Positions 15,821 through 24,545 of a DNA stretch of 64,000 bases are shown here, in pieces. Made by a program: the position numbers and the translations under genes. Location of the stretch: NCBI GenBank assembly GCA_002307295.1, contig DBTY01000029.1, positions 14,470 to 78,469 on the forward strand, written 5' to 3'. The notes below the pieces were generated by a model. It had not been told where the DNA came from. It did not search any database and was given only the letters and a program-made list of their open reading frames with translations. This DNA is from Ignavibacteriales bacterium UBA1304. GTDB lineage: Bacteria > Bacteroidota > Ignavibacteria > Ignavibacteriales > Ignavibacteriaceae. Numbering within the stretch: the stretch's first letter is position 1; each line of letters opens with the position of its first letter.

Positions 15821-18800
15821 TCAATTCCCGTTCAAGATTTCAAGAGTTAACTCTGAAGCATCTTCCATTGCCATTGATTGCGACCAAAACCTTCGTTGGT
15901 TCGGACGAATGATATAAATATCATTTTCTGTCTTATAATTCATTTTTTTTCGAAAATAAATATTGCTTGTTTTTTGCTCCCACAAATCCTTGTCTATTTT
16001 TTTTAGTTCATCATCCACAAACTCTATAGATGTAGTTACTTCTTTTGGCTCCTTAGCGAAAGAAAGTTTAATCATCATCAGCGGTGTAAATCTGTTGATA
16101 TTAAAAACTGTAGCATTGACATATAGTTCCTGACCGTCAAGAAAATCGTTGAGCTCATCGCAAATTACCTTTCCGTATTGTATTATTTGCTCTTGTAATG
16201 TAGGATATAATGCTGCGGATTTTTCATTGTTTTCAAAAAGGTCCAGGTTGTAATTTAAAACGTCTTCTATAATTAAAATTTCTTTTTGAGTTAAATTGAG
16301 TATTTCATGTAAAATTATATCGTCTATACTTTTTTCATCTTTGGTTATATCGTTAGATACTGCAAGTGTTTGTTCTTTTTCAATAATTATTGAATCAACT
16401 TTCCTAGCAATTTTTGATATTGATTGTTCAGTTAAAAGTAAAAAAGGAATAGATAAAAGTTCTACAAATGATGTCCGTTCTCTTTCAATTCCCCAAGAAG
16501 AAGCAATCATAAACAAGTAATACTTACTAAATTTAGAATTAATTATTCCAACTAATGCTTTTTTTTTATTGGGATCAACATTTCCATTAATCACATATGC
16601 AGAGCTAAGACAATAAGCCTTGTAGTCAATATATGAAGCAGCAATTTGCCTGTTTGCTTGGGCTTGTTTAATAACTATAAAAGGAAGTAGAAATAGATCT
16701 TTGTCAATATTTCTATACCTTCTTGTATTATTATATACGGCTGAATGATTTGTATAATACCTCTGGATTTTTTTTGTATCAATTATTTTCTCAGGAATAA
16801 AATCTAATTTTTTTGAATCAGCATTTAAGCCTGTTGCGTACTGCCAAGTATTTTTTTTTGCTTTAAAAACCGACTCTATATTTTCATAGTTTGAATTTAT
16901 TTTTGTTACCAACTCCCAATCATTTATCCCGCCCCACATTGCGACTTTCCAAATCTTGGTATCGGGCTTTTGGCATTCTTCTCTGGGCAGATACTTTACA
17001 TCCGAAAAATCTATGATTAAACCCTCAATCACATTAGATTTTATATAAGTTTTGGGCGCATAATAAACAATTCTATCTGAAGTTTCTTCGGGCTTATCTT
17101 TTCGATAAAACACAATACTTATCGGTCCTGTTGCATCGCCAAATAATTGCCCGCCGAAATTTTTAGGCACCGTGCGGAGTATGGAAAAGTTACAAACCAT
17201 TTCCACATAACAATCATTGAACAACCACCTTCTAAACTCCTGATATGTTCCGCCTGTATTGGTTAAAACTTTGGTATTAAATATCAAAGCAATCTCTCCA
17301 TTCGGAGCAAACAATGTCGCTTTATGCAAAAATGGTAAAACCATTTCTTTGGCGAATTGGTTTGTATTGCAATAATCGCGAACTGATTTTAATAAATCAG
17401 TTGTACCGAACGGTGGATTTCCGACTACCAAATCAAATTTAATCTTCTCAATTTCTTGATTTTGCAGAATTGTGTCTCTGCAAAAAAGATTGCCGCCTTG
17501 TTCTTTTAATGATTTATCGTCAGGATTGTTGATGAGGTTCGGTAATTTTTTGTTTTGCCATAAAGTCTTAGGGTCTAAATTATCAACCAACGCCAAATAC
17601 AAGCTAAACGCAGCAACTTTTATGGCTTGAGAGTGTAGCTCAATTCCAAAGATATTATCAGTTAATAGTCTTTTCAGTATGCTAAAATCAGTAAGTTTTT
17701 CATTGTGATGGTTTTCATAGCGTTTTACTAATCGCTTGTAACTTTCCACCAAAAAAATTCCCGAACCGCAAGCAGGGTCTAAAATTTTTATATTATAGTC
17801 TTTTTCATTTTTGCTAATGGGAAGTTTTTCATTTAGCATAAATTCAACTAATGTAGGAGGAGTATAATATGTTCCTGTTTTTTTCTTAAGTTCAGGGTCG
17901 GTTTCAAATAAGAAATTTTCGTAAATTTCACTTAGAAGTTCAATTTGTATAATACTAAAGTCAAACAATTTCCAATCTTCAAACAATTCTGTTTGTAAAG
18001 TACCATCATTGCCACTAATAAAGCATTTTTTTATTTGCTGAAGCTGGGCGCAGGATATACTTTCTCCTTTCTCCACAGTAAAAACATTGCCGTTGAAATG
18101 TTCTTCCAATTCCCTATACAAACAATATGCAGCATTATCATCTTCTAAAATATCGAAATAAGATTTTGCGCCATCTCTTATTTTGGAGTAAAACTTTTCA
18201 TCTGTTGCCCCTCTATCTTCAAGATAAAGCAAGAATAAAGACCGGAGGATAATTTTATGGATAAAGCTTATATTAAGACCTTGCGTTTCAAGTTGTCTAG
18301 CCGTATTTACCAAACTTGTTACAAGGTACTTATCAACTCTGCGTTGCAGATTTATCTTTTTCCTTATTGCATTAGCTATGTCTAAAGTCCAAATAATTCC
18401 CGTATCAATGGCAACCCTTGAAAATATTGTATTGAGCTCCTGAAGTTGTTGATTGTCTGAAAAATGATATGATTTTATTTCTATTTTTTTTAGATCTTTC
18501 CCGTAGTTAAGCTCATTCCGGGTTTTGATAATCGGTCTTTCGTAGCAATTATAAATACGGATTTCTGTCTCTGAATAAACATACAAAAACAATACTTTTT
18601 TATAATTCCAGATTTTTTTGTGAGCCTCGGCAATTTCATTTAAATTTTTATCATTAAAAGACTCTACTTTCTTTAGAAATACAGCAGGAAAACTATTACC
18701 GTTTTCATCCGTGTTAAAATACGCTGCATCAATCTTAAAAACCTTCATCTGATTTAACGCAACAGACTCACATTCGTCGGGAGGTTTTTTATCTCCTAGA

Positions 18801-18856
18801 TGAATTGAAATGGCGCTTTCAAAGCCCAAAAAGTCTATTATTTCTTGTTCTGTCAT
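15821..18856 (-). CDS. Eco57I/type IIG-like N6-adenine DNA methyltransferase
   Basis: 1011 residues. The SAM motif DPACGSGIFLVESY is near residue 360 and the catalytic motif NPPFG near 480, which marks an adenine-N6 (gamma-class) methylase. TGTYYTPPTLVEFML precedes them, as is usual. About 480 residues after the catalytic domain include a target-recognition-like region (RFWSQSMAMEDA near the end). The first 150 residues resemble the nuclease domain of type IIG enzymes (VFKIDAAYFN, then FPAVFLKKV, then FLYVYSETEIRIYN), but the ExK of such a site reads FLKK, so the nuclease may be dead, with cutting done by the gene just downstream. The neighbouring genes do not suggest BREX or type I. Confidence 0.8.
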   Translation of the reverse strand: MTEQEIIDFLGFESAISIHLGDKKPPDECESVALNQMKVFKIDAAYFNTDENGNSFPAVFLKKVESFNDKNLNEIAEAHKKIWNYKKVLFLYVYSETEIRIYNCYERPIIKTRNELNYGKDLKKIEIKSYHFSDNQQLQELNTIFSRVAIDTGIIWTLDIANAIRKKINLQRRVDKYLVTSLVNTARQLETQGLNISFIHKIILRSLFLLYLEDRGATDEKFYSKIRDGAKSYFDILEDDNAAYCLYRELEEHFNGNVFTVEKGESISCAQLQQIKKCFISGNDGTLQTELFEDWKLFDFSIIQIELLSEIYENFLFETDPELKKKTGTYYTPPTLVEFMLNEKLPISKNEKDYNIKILDPACGSGIFLVESYKRLVKRYENHHNEKLTDFSILKRLLTDNIFGIELHSQAIKVAAFSLYLALVDNLDPKTLWQNKKLPNLINNPDDKSLKEQGGNLFCRDTILQNQEIEKIKFDLVVGNPPFGTTDLLKSVRDYCNTNQFAKEMVLPFLHKATLFAPNGEIALIFNTKVLTNTGGTYQEFRRWLFNDCYVEMVCNFSILRTVPKNFGGQLFGDATGPISIVFYRKDKPEETSDRIVYYAPKTYIKSNVIEGLIIDFSDVKYLPREECQKPDTKIWKVAMWGGINDWELVTKINSNYENIESVFKAKKNTWQYATGLNADSKKLDFIPEKIIDTKKIQRYYTNHSAVYNNTRRYRNIDKDLFLLPFIVIKQAQANRQIAASYIDYKAYCLSSAYVINGNVDPNKKKALVGIINSKFSKYYLFMIASSWGIERERTSFVELLSIPFLLLTEQSISKIARKVDSIIIEKEQTLAVSNDITKDEKSIDDIILHEILNLTQKEILIIEDVLNYNLDLFENNEKSAALYPTLQEQIIQYGKVICDELNDFLDGQELYVNATVFNINRFTPLMMIKLSFAKEPKEVTTSIEFVDDELKKIDKDLWEQKTSNIYFRKKMNYKTENDIYIIRPNQRRFWSQSMAMEDASELTLEILNGN

Positions 18857-18912
18857 ACTAATCTATCGGTTACAAATATTTAACGTAAGATACAAATTAA
18901 TTGCCTGCGAAA

Positions 18913-19539
18913 CTACTTATTTTTGAAATCAAGAGCACGCCAATCGTTCAGCCCCAAGTAATAGTCTATCCGTTTATAGTTTTCTTTAGCATAAATTTGA
19001 ATATTTCTTTTCCCATCCATCCCAAATGCATGTAACATTAAAAAATCCATGAAATACTTGCTTAGTTTTTTTATTGTATCAAATTTAATATTTAAAGAAA
19101 ACGGATCAACAAAACAAAACGAAAGCGTTTTGTTATTTGTGGAAGGCGTTGGGATATTTTCAATAATTTCGCTGGCTAATTCGTTTGCATCTCCCTGCAA
19201 ATAGACTATGTTGTCCTCGCTATGTATGGCTTTAACCCGTGTTTTTAGAGCTTCAATGTTATTTCCGTCTATATCGCAAAAAATATATTTATCAAACTTA
19301 TCTTTTACAAGCAAAGATAACAGCGCCGAAGTATTAACGCACTTCTCTGAATTCCGTAACCTCGCTTTCCCGGCGCCGCTGAATAAATCGATATAGACTC
19401 TTTGCTGCCAATTCTTTTTCATTCCAGTAGAAAACAAACAGTCATATTCATAAACCAAGCTGTATTTCTTTTTTGACCATTCTCCCACTTCGGGCATAGT
19501 CAAACCGTCATTTTCTGTATATAAGTTACTTCCCTCCAT
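18913..19539 (-). pseudogene. tcmP: 5' fragment of tcmP (methyltransferase-like three-Cys-motif partner)
   Basis: 208 residues from the ATG at 19539, which has GGGAG five bases upstream; an ATG 12 bp earlier lacks such a site. The fold looks like a class I SAM-dependent enzyme: VYIDLFSGAGKARL (motif I), FCDIDGNNIEALK (acidic strand), YLQGDAN and LSFCFVDPFSLNIKF (motif IV-like). The frame stops after YYLGLNDWRALDFKNK, short of the conserved C-terminal region, which is found 4.1 kb away at 14583-14819. TcmP proteins are regular neighbours of DUF5131 proteins; their joint role is unknown. The piece may be non-functional, or may act with the separate tail. Confidence 0.75.
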
Positions 19540-19581
19540 AACATCTCCCATTCTAATTATTTAGGAACAATTATATTTTTA

Positions 19582-22194
19582 TTAGCTCAGGCTTTCGAGT
19601 ATCTCCTTTAGTTTTACTATATTTCCTTCCCAATCGCGCTGCTTGGCTCTTTCTTTTTCTATTATTTCAGCAGGAGCGTTGTCTACAAATTTTGGGTTGG
19701 ATAGTTTCTTTTCAATTCCTGCAAGCGAACCCTGATACCGTGCAATTTCTTTTTGCAAACGGGCTTTTTCAGCGTCTAAATCTATCAGCCCTTCAAGCGG
19801 AATATAAATTTCGCAATCTTTAACCAGCATAGAAACGCTTGCGTTTGGTTTTGCAAGCCCTTCGCCAACTGTAAGATTGTCTACCTTGCCAAGCTTCTTT
19901 ATATATGCAATTTGATTTTCTGTAACGGAAGACGATTTAAGAAAAACATTCATCAGCTTTGAAGGCGGAATATTTTTTTCGCCGCGGACGTTTCTTATAG
20001 CGGTAATAATATCCTGTACAAACAGCATCTCTTTTTCTGCCGCCGGATTAATTAAAGCCTTATCAGCTACAGGGAATGCCGAAGTAGAAATGCTTTCGCC
20101 GTCTTTTCTTTCTTCTATAAGATTCCATATCTCTTCTGTTATAAACGGCATAAACGGATGTACTATTTTTAACAGATTTTCAAAAATCGAAATTGCTCTT
20201 GTTAATACGGCTGATTTAACTTCTTCTTCGCCGGTATAAATTCTGTTCTTTGCTAATTCCACAAACCAGTCGCAGAAATCATTCCATACGAACGTATAAA
20301 TTATCTTTATAGCGTTATTAATTTCAAATTTATCTAACGCGGTAGTCAAATCAAGAACGGTCTGGTTAAAGCGCGAAAGTATCCACTGATCTGCAAAGTC
20401 GATATGCTTATCTAATAAGCTTTTATCTAATTTAATTTTTTCCGTATTCATCAAAAGGAAGCGGCCTGCGTTCCAGATTTTGTTGGCAAAGTTTCTTCCA
20501 ATCTCGCATTTTTCAGAACTGAAAAGCACGTCCTGACCAAGAGGAGCTAAATAAATAATTGTAAACCTCAAAGCGTCTGCGCCGTATTCAGCTATAACGT
20601 CAAGCGGATCAGGCGAATTACCAAGCGACTTGCTCATCTTACGTCCCTGCATATCGCGTATGATGCTGGTAAAATAAACGTCGTTAAAAGGAATATCCTT
20701 TTTGAAATGAAGTCCTGCAATTATCATTCTTGCAACCCAGAAGAAAATAATATCGGGCGCAGTAACAAGCGTATTAGTAGGATAATAATAGTCCTGCTCT
20801 TCTTTAGTTTCAAAAACTTCGTAAGCCCAAAGCCAGCTGCTGGCCCATGTATCAAGCACGTCTTTATCCTGAATCCAGTTTTCTGCGTCCTTAGGCGCAG
20901 TTACTCCGCAATAAACTTCCTTAGTCGTTTTGTGATACCAAACCGGAATTCTGTGCCCCCACCATAGCTGACGGGATATACACCAGTCTTTAATATTAGA
21001 CATCCAGTGCGCGTAGGTTTTTGTCCAGTGTTCAGGATGAAATTTAACGTCCCCATCTTCAACCGCTTTTAGGGCTGGAGCGGATAGCTCCTCCATCTTC
21101 ATAAACCACTGTTCGCTAAGGTATGGTTCAATAGGCACGCCGCCGCGTTCAGAGTAGCCTACTTTATTCTGGTAATCTTCAATTTTTACAAGCAGCCCTA
21201 ATTCTTTAAAACGGGTTACAACTTTTTCCTTTGCGTCAAATCTATCAAGATTTCTAAATTCTTCCGGAACGTTATCGTTTGTAGAAGCGTCTTCATTAAA
21301 AATATTTATAACTTCAAGATTTTGGCGTTTCCCCATTTCATAATCGTTTATATCATGGGCGGGAGTAATTTTCACTGCGCCGGTTCCAAATTCTTTATCT
21401 ACATAATCGTCTGCAATTATCGGAATTTTTCTGCCGACAATCGGAAGGTCGATTGTTTTACCGACAAACTTTTTGTAGCGTTCGTCTTCCGGGTTAACTG
21501 CAACCGCAGTATCGCCTAACATTGTTTCAGGCCGGGTTGTAGCTACAATTAAAAAATCGTTACCTCCGGTAATAGGGTACTTTAAATAATAAAGCTTGCC
21601 GTTCATGCTCCTGTAAATAACCTCTTCATCCGATATAGCCGATTTGGAAGCGGGGCACCAGTTTACCATTCGGTATCCGCGGTAAATTTTCTTTTCGTTA
21701 TAGAGAGTTACAAACGATTCAATTACTTTTTTATAAAAATGTTCGTCCATTGTAAAGCGTTCACGTTCCCAGTCGCAGCTTACGCCAAGTTTTTTCAGCT
21801 GGCTTATAATTATGCCGCCGTATTTTTCTTTCCAGACGTAGCAATGCTTAAGAAATTCTTCTCTGCCGATGTCATGTTTATCAATCCCCTGTTCTTTAAG
21901 GTAATTGGTAACTTTTGTTTCCGTAGCAATAGAAGCGTGATCGGTTCCTGGAACCCAGCAGGCGTTATATCCCTGCATTCTTTTAGTTCTTATTAAAATA
22001 TCCTGAATAGTATTATTAAGGATATGCCCCATAGTAAGCATGCCTGTAATATTTGGAGGCGGAATAACTATTGAATACGGTTTTTTACTTTTATCTACTT
22101 CTGAATGAAAGAATTTCTTATCTATCCAGTATTTATACCATTTATCCTCAACGTCAGAGGGGTTATAAGCTTTGGGAATTTCCTGCAATTTCAA
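19582..22194 (-). CDS. valS: valyl-tRNA synthetase
   Basis: 870 residues, normal length. Class I synthetase charging tRNA-Val. The HIGH-type motif is in PPPNITGMLTMGHILNNTIQ near residue 45-60, followed by WVPGTDHASIATETKV. The CP1 editing domain includes TTRPETMLGDTAVAV. The KMSKS motif (GRKMSKSLGNSPDP) is near residue 520. The C-terminus is the ValRS coiled coil (LDAEKARLQKEIARYQGSL). The start ATG follows directly on the first conserved helix (YNPSDVEDKWYKYW). Confidence 0.98.
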   Translation of the reverse strand: MKLQEIPKAYNPSDVEDKWYKYWIDKKFFHSEVDKSKKPYSIVIPPPNITGMLTMGHILNNTIQDILIRTKRMQGYNACWVPGTDHASIATETKVTNYLKEQGIDKHDIGREEFLKHCYVWKEKYGGIIISQLKKLGVSCDWERERFTMDEHFYKKVIESFVTLYNEKKIYRGYRMVNWCPASKSAISDEEVIYRSMNGKLYYLKYPITGGNDFLIVATTRPETMLGDTAVAVNPEDERYKKFVGKTIDLPIVGRKIPIIADDYVDKEFGTGAVKITPAHDINDYEMGKRQNLEVINIFNEDASTNDNVPEEFRNLDRFDAKEKVVTRFKELGLLVKIEDYQNKVGYSERGGVPIEPYLSEQWFMKMEELSAPALKAVEDGDVKFHPEHWTKTYAHWMSNIKDWCISRQLWWGHRIPVWYHKTTKEVYCGVTAPKDAENWIQDKDVLDTWASSWLWAYEVFETKEEQDYYYPTNTLVTAPDIIFFWVARMIIAGLHFKKDIPFNDVYFTSIIRDMQGRKMSKSLGNSPDPLDVIAEYGADALRFTIIYLAPLGQDVLFSSEKCEIGRNFANKIWNAGRFLLMNTEKIKLDKSLLDKHIDFADQWILSRFNQTVLDLTTALDKFEINNAIKIIYTFVWNDFCDWFVELAKNRIYTGEEEVKSAVLTRAISIFENLLKIVHPFMPFITEEIWNLIEERKDGESISTSAFPVADKALINPAAEKEMLFVQDIITAIRNVRGEKNIPPSKLMNVFLKSSSVTENQIAYIKKLGKVDNLTVGEGLAKPNASVSMLVKDCEIYIPLEGLIDLDAEKARLQKEIARYQGSLAGIEKKLSNPKFVDNAPAEIIEKERAKQRDWEGNIVKLKEILESLS

Positions 22195-22275
22195 CTCCGA
22201 AAATTAAAATAATTATTTAAAATCTTTTCACAAATATAATGAAAATTTGGCGGTCATAATAATTTGGATGTAAAG

Positions 22276-22890
22276 TTAAAGAATAGCCCTGTTTTTTAAC
22301 TCGCTGACAAGGTTGGCATATCCTACGAAATTAATTGCGTCCCAGCCCAAAGTTATTGCTTCGTCTGTATTTACAGAAGTATCGTCAATAAAGAGGTGCT
22401 CTTCAGCCGGTTTATGCGTAAAATCTTCAACTAATTTATAAATTTCTTCTTCCGGCTTAACTATGCCCGCTTCGTGAGATAAAACAAGATGATCAAATTG
22501 TTTAATAAAATCGTATTTCTGCCAGCCGTAACGCCTGTGGATATCGTTTGTATTTGAAAGCAGTATGAGAGTATATTTTTTTTTAAAAATAGGCAGTAAC
22601 GAAACAACGTCTTCATTCGGCGTAAAAATATCGCCAAACATCTGGCAGAATGTTTCAGCGTCAACCTTGTGATCTAACGCGGCAAGAACTCTCTTTAGAA
22701 ATTCTTTTTCGCTAATGCGCGCGGATTCAAAGTCTCTATATTCATGCCGATGTTGTTTATAAAAATCAGTAAATTTTTCCCCAAGTCCATTTTCTACTTT
22801 ATCCAATTTTGCAGTTAATATGCCATAGTCAAAATCTAATAGCACTTTACCAAGGTCGAACACAATAACAGAGTATTTTCTCGATTCCAT
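22276..22890 (-). CDS. HAD-superfamily hydrolase (subfamily IA, YihX-like)
   Basis: 204 residues. Motif I is VIVFDLGKVLLDFDYG; the second Asp of the usual DxD is Gly, as in the YihX-type group with FDLGxV. Motif II is ILLSNTND, motif III is the Lys in EAGIVKPEEEIYKL, and motif IV is LFIDDTSVNTDEA. The cap is small and helical (residues 15-90). Such enzymes dephosphorylate sugar phosphates or nucleotides; the substrate cannot be told. It stands 81 bp upstream of valS on the same strand and may be co-transcribed with it. Confidence 0.88.
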   Translation of the reverse strand: MESRKYSVIVFDLGKVLLDFDYGILTAKLDKVENGLGEKFTDFYKQHRHEYRDFESARISEKEFLKRVLAALDHKVDAETFCQMFGDIFTPNEDVVSLLPIFKKKYTLILLSNTNDIHRRYGWQKYDFIKQFDHLVLSHEAGIVKPEEEIYKLVEDFTHKPAEEHLFIDDTSVNTDEAITLGWDAINFVGYANLVSELKNRAIL

Positions 22891-22920
22891 ATTTTCCTTT
22901 TCATTTAAATTGGGTCATTT

Positions 22921-23268
22921 TCAGCTATCAATATCAACATCTTTACTTTCATACTCCGAACTGTTTGGCTCCCAATCTTCTCCTTCGCATGGAAGGATTA
23001 CTTTTGAAGGATGCTCGTCATATTTCATGCAAAGCACGGCGCTTTCGTCAAAGTGTTTGCAGCTTGAGCATAATGTGGATTCAATAATTTCTTTATTCTG
23101 TTCTATAAATAAACGATAGTGTATTATTGTAGGATGAATTATTACTCCGTAAATAGACATAAGGCTAAGCATAAACCAAGTTTGATACTGAATATAACTT
23201 TTAAGTATCCAGAGCGACGGGATTAAAAGAAATATTCTTATAATAGTCCAAAATACTATTTCGCCCAA
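22921..23268 (-). CDS. small membrane protein with Cys-rich cytoplasmic tail
   Basis: 115 residues, family not recognised. Two hydrophobic segments lie at residues about 4-20 (FWTIIRIFLLIPSLWIL) and 28-50 (WFMLSLMSIYGVIIH). The last 50 residues hold four cysteines: STLCSSCKHFDESAVLCMKY, then VILPCEGEDWEPN. This spacing could bind a metal such as zinc. The pattern CxxCxxF..LCxKY..P resembles short zinc-binding modules of unknown role. It ends 31 bp upstream of the HAD gene on the same strand. Confidence 0.55.
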   Translation of the reverse strand: MGEIVFWTIIRIFLLIPSLWILKSYIQYQTWFMLSLMSIYGVIIHPTIIHYRLFIEQNKEIIESTLCSSCKHFDESAVLCMKYDEHPSKVILPCEGEDWEPNSSEYESKDVDIDS

Positions 23269-23390
23269 TTTTTTATTTTTATAATTATTAAAAAATAATA
23301 TTTAGTTATATTAACATACTAAAGTTGGTAAAAAGAAAAAAAATTATAAAGTCATTAACGAATCTATAATTAATCTTGAATGGAACGGAT

Positions 23391-24533
23391 ATGGAAACGC
23401 TTTTAATTTCTTTGTTTTTAGTTGGAGCTCTTTATAACTTCTCTATCGCTCAAAATAAAGAGAAAGTTATAACATTTATTGTACATCCTTTAGTTCAGCC
23501 AAAAGACTCATCCATATACATAACAGGCTCCAGTCCAAAACTGGGGAACTGGGATCCCGCTTTAACGCCTCTTGTAAAACAGAAAGACGGATCATGGGAA
23601 ATTGCCATTCCGTTTTCTGAAGGAGAACGGCTTGAGTTTAAATTTACTAAAGGCTCCTGGGCCGCCGAAGCTGTGGGAGCTAACGGAGCGGTTCCGCAAA
23701 ACCACTCGCTGACCGTAGTAAACGACTCTACTTTTGAAATAACTATTGATAACTGGAAAAATGATTTTCACCCAAGATCGCTCAGCGGAATATTCGGCAA
23801 AGTAGTTTATTTTAATAACCTCGAAGGAAAAGGTATCAGACCCCGGAATATTATCGTCTGGCTTCCGCCAAATTATGACATAAATAAGAAAAAACGTTAC
23901 CCGGTTTTATATATGCACGACGGACAGAATATTATCGATCCGGCCACGTCTACTTTTGGCGTGGATTGGCAGATTGACGAAACCGCCGATTCGCTAATTA
24001 AACAAAATAAGATTAAAGAAATTATAATTGTTGGAATATACAACACAAAAGACCGCAATGCAGAATACTCATATGGCGATATGGGACATGCGTATATGGA
24101 TTTTATAGTAGATAAACTAAAACCATTTATCGATTCCGAATTCAGAACTCTGCCCGGCAGAAATAACACAGCCGTCATGGGCTCCTCTATGGGCGGTCTT
24201 ATTTCCCTAGAGCTCGCATGGGAACATCCAGAAGTATTTTCAGCCGCCGGTTGCCTCTCCCCTGCTTTTAAAATTCAGGAATTAAATTATTTGCCTTTCA
24301 TCGAAAAATACAAGGGCGCAAAGAAAAAAATTAAATTATATATTGACGACGGCGGCATTGGTTTAGACGCTGAACTGCTGCCCGGAATTAAAAAGACGAT
24401 TGAAGCGCTTAACAAAAAGGGCTATAAAACCGGGAAAGATATTGAATGGTTTTACGACCCGGCGGCGGAACATAACGAAGGCGCATGGGCAAAACGAGTC
24501 TGGCGGCCTTTGGTTTTTATGTTCGGCAAATAA
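23391..24533 (+). CDS. secreted esterase with N-terminal CBM20-like starch-binding domain
   Basis: 380 residues from the ATG at 23391; a TTG five codons upstream is the alternative. A signal peptide ends near residue 20 (LYNFSIAQNKEK). Residues about 25-120 are CBM20-like (YITGSSPKLGNWDPALTPLV, then GSWEIAIPF and LEFKFTKGSW). The rest is an esterase-D/enterochelin-esterase type alpha/beta hydrolase: YPVLYMHDGQNIIDP, nucleophile Ser266 in GSSMGGL, and the likely catalytic His in AAEHNEGAW. It probably hydrolyses an ester on a polysaccharide or small carbohydrate outside the cytoplasm. It converges with the TonB-dependent receptor gene; the two stops are 12 bp apart. Confidence 0.85.
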   Translation: METLLISLFLVGALYNFSIAQNKEKVITFIVHPLVQPKDSSIYITGSSPKLGNWDPALTPLVKQKDGSWEIAIPFSEGERLEFKFTKGSWAAEAVGANGAVPQNHSLTVVNDSTFEITIDNWKNDFHPRSLSGIFGKVVYFNNLEGKGIRPRNIIVWLPPNYDINKKKRYPVLYMHDGQNIIDPATSTFGVDWQIDETADSLIKQNKIKEIIIVGIYNTKDRNAEYSYGDMGHAYMDFIVDKLKPFIDSEFRTLPGRNNTAVMGSSMGGLISLELAWEHPEVFSAAGCLSPAFKIQELNYLPFIEKYKGAKKKIKLYIDDGGIGLDAELLPGIKKTIEALNKKGYKTGKDIEWFYDPAAEHNEGAWAKRVWRPLVFMFGK

Positions 24534-24545
24534 TTATCGTCATGT

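Noticed and set aside
15201..18856. Type I or BREX system
   Set aside because: No HsdS, HsdR, BrxC, BrxL or PglZ-like gene is seen. The methylase and a small nuclease are the only members.
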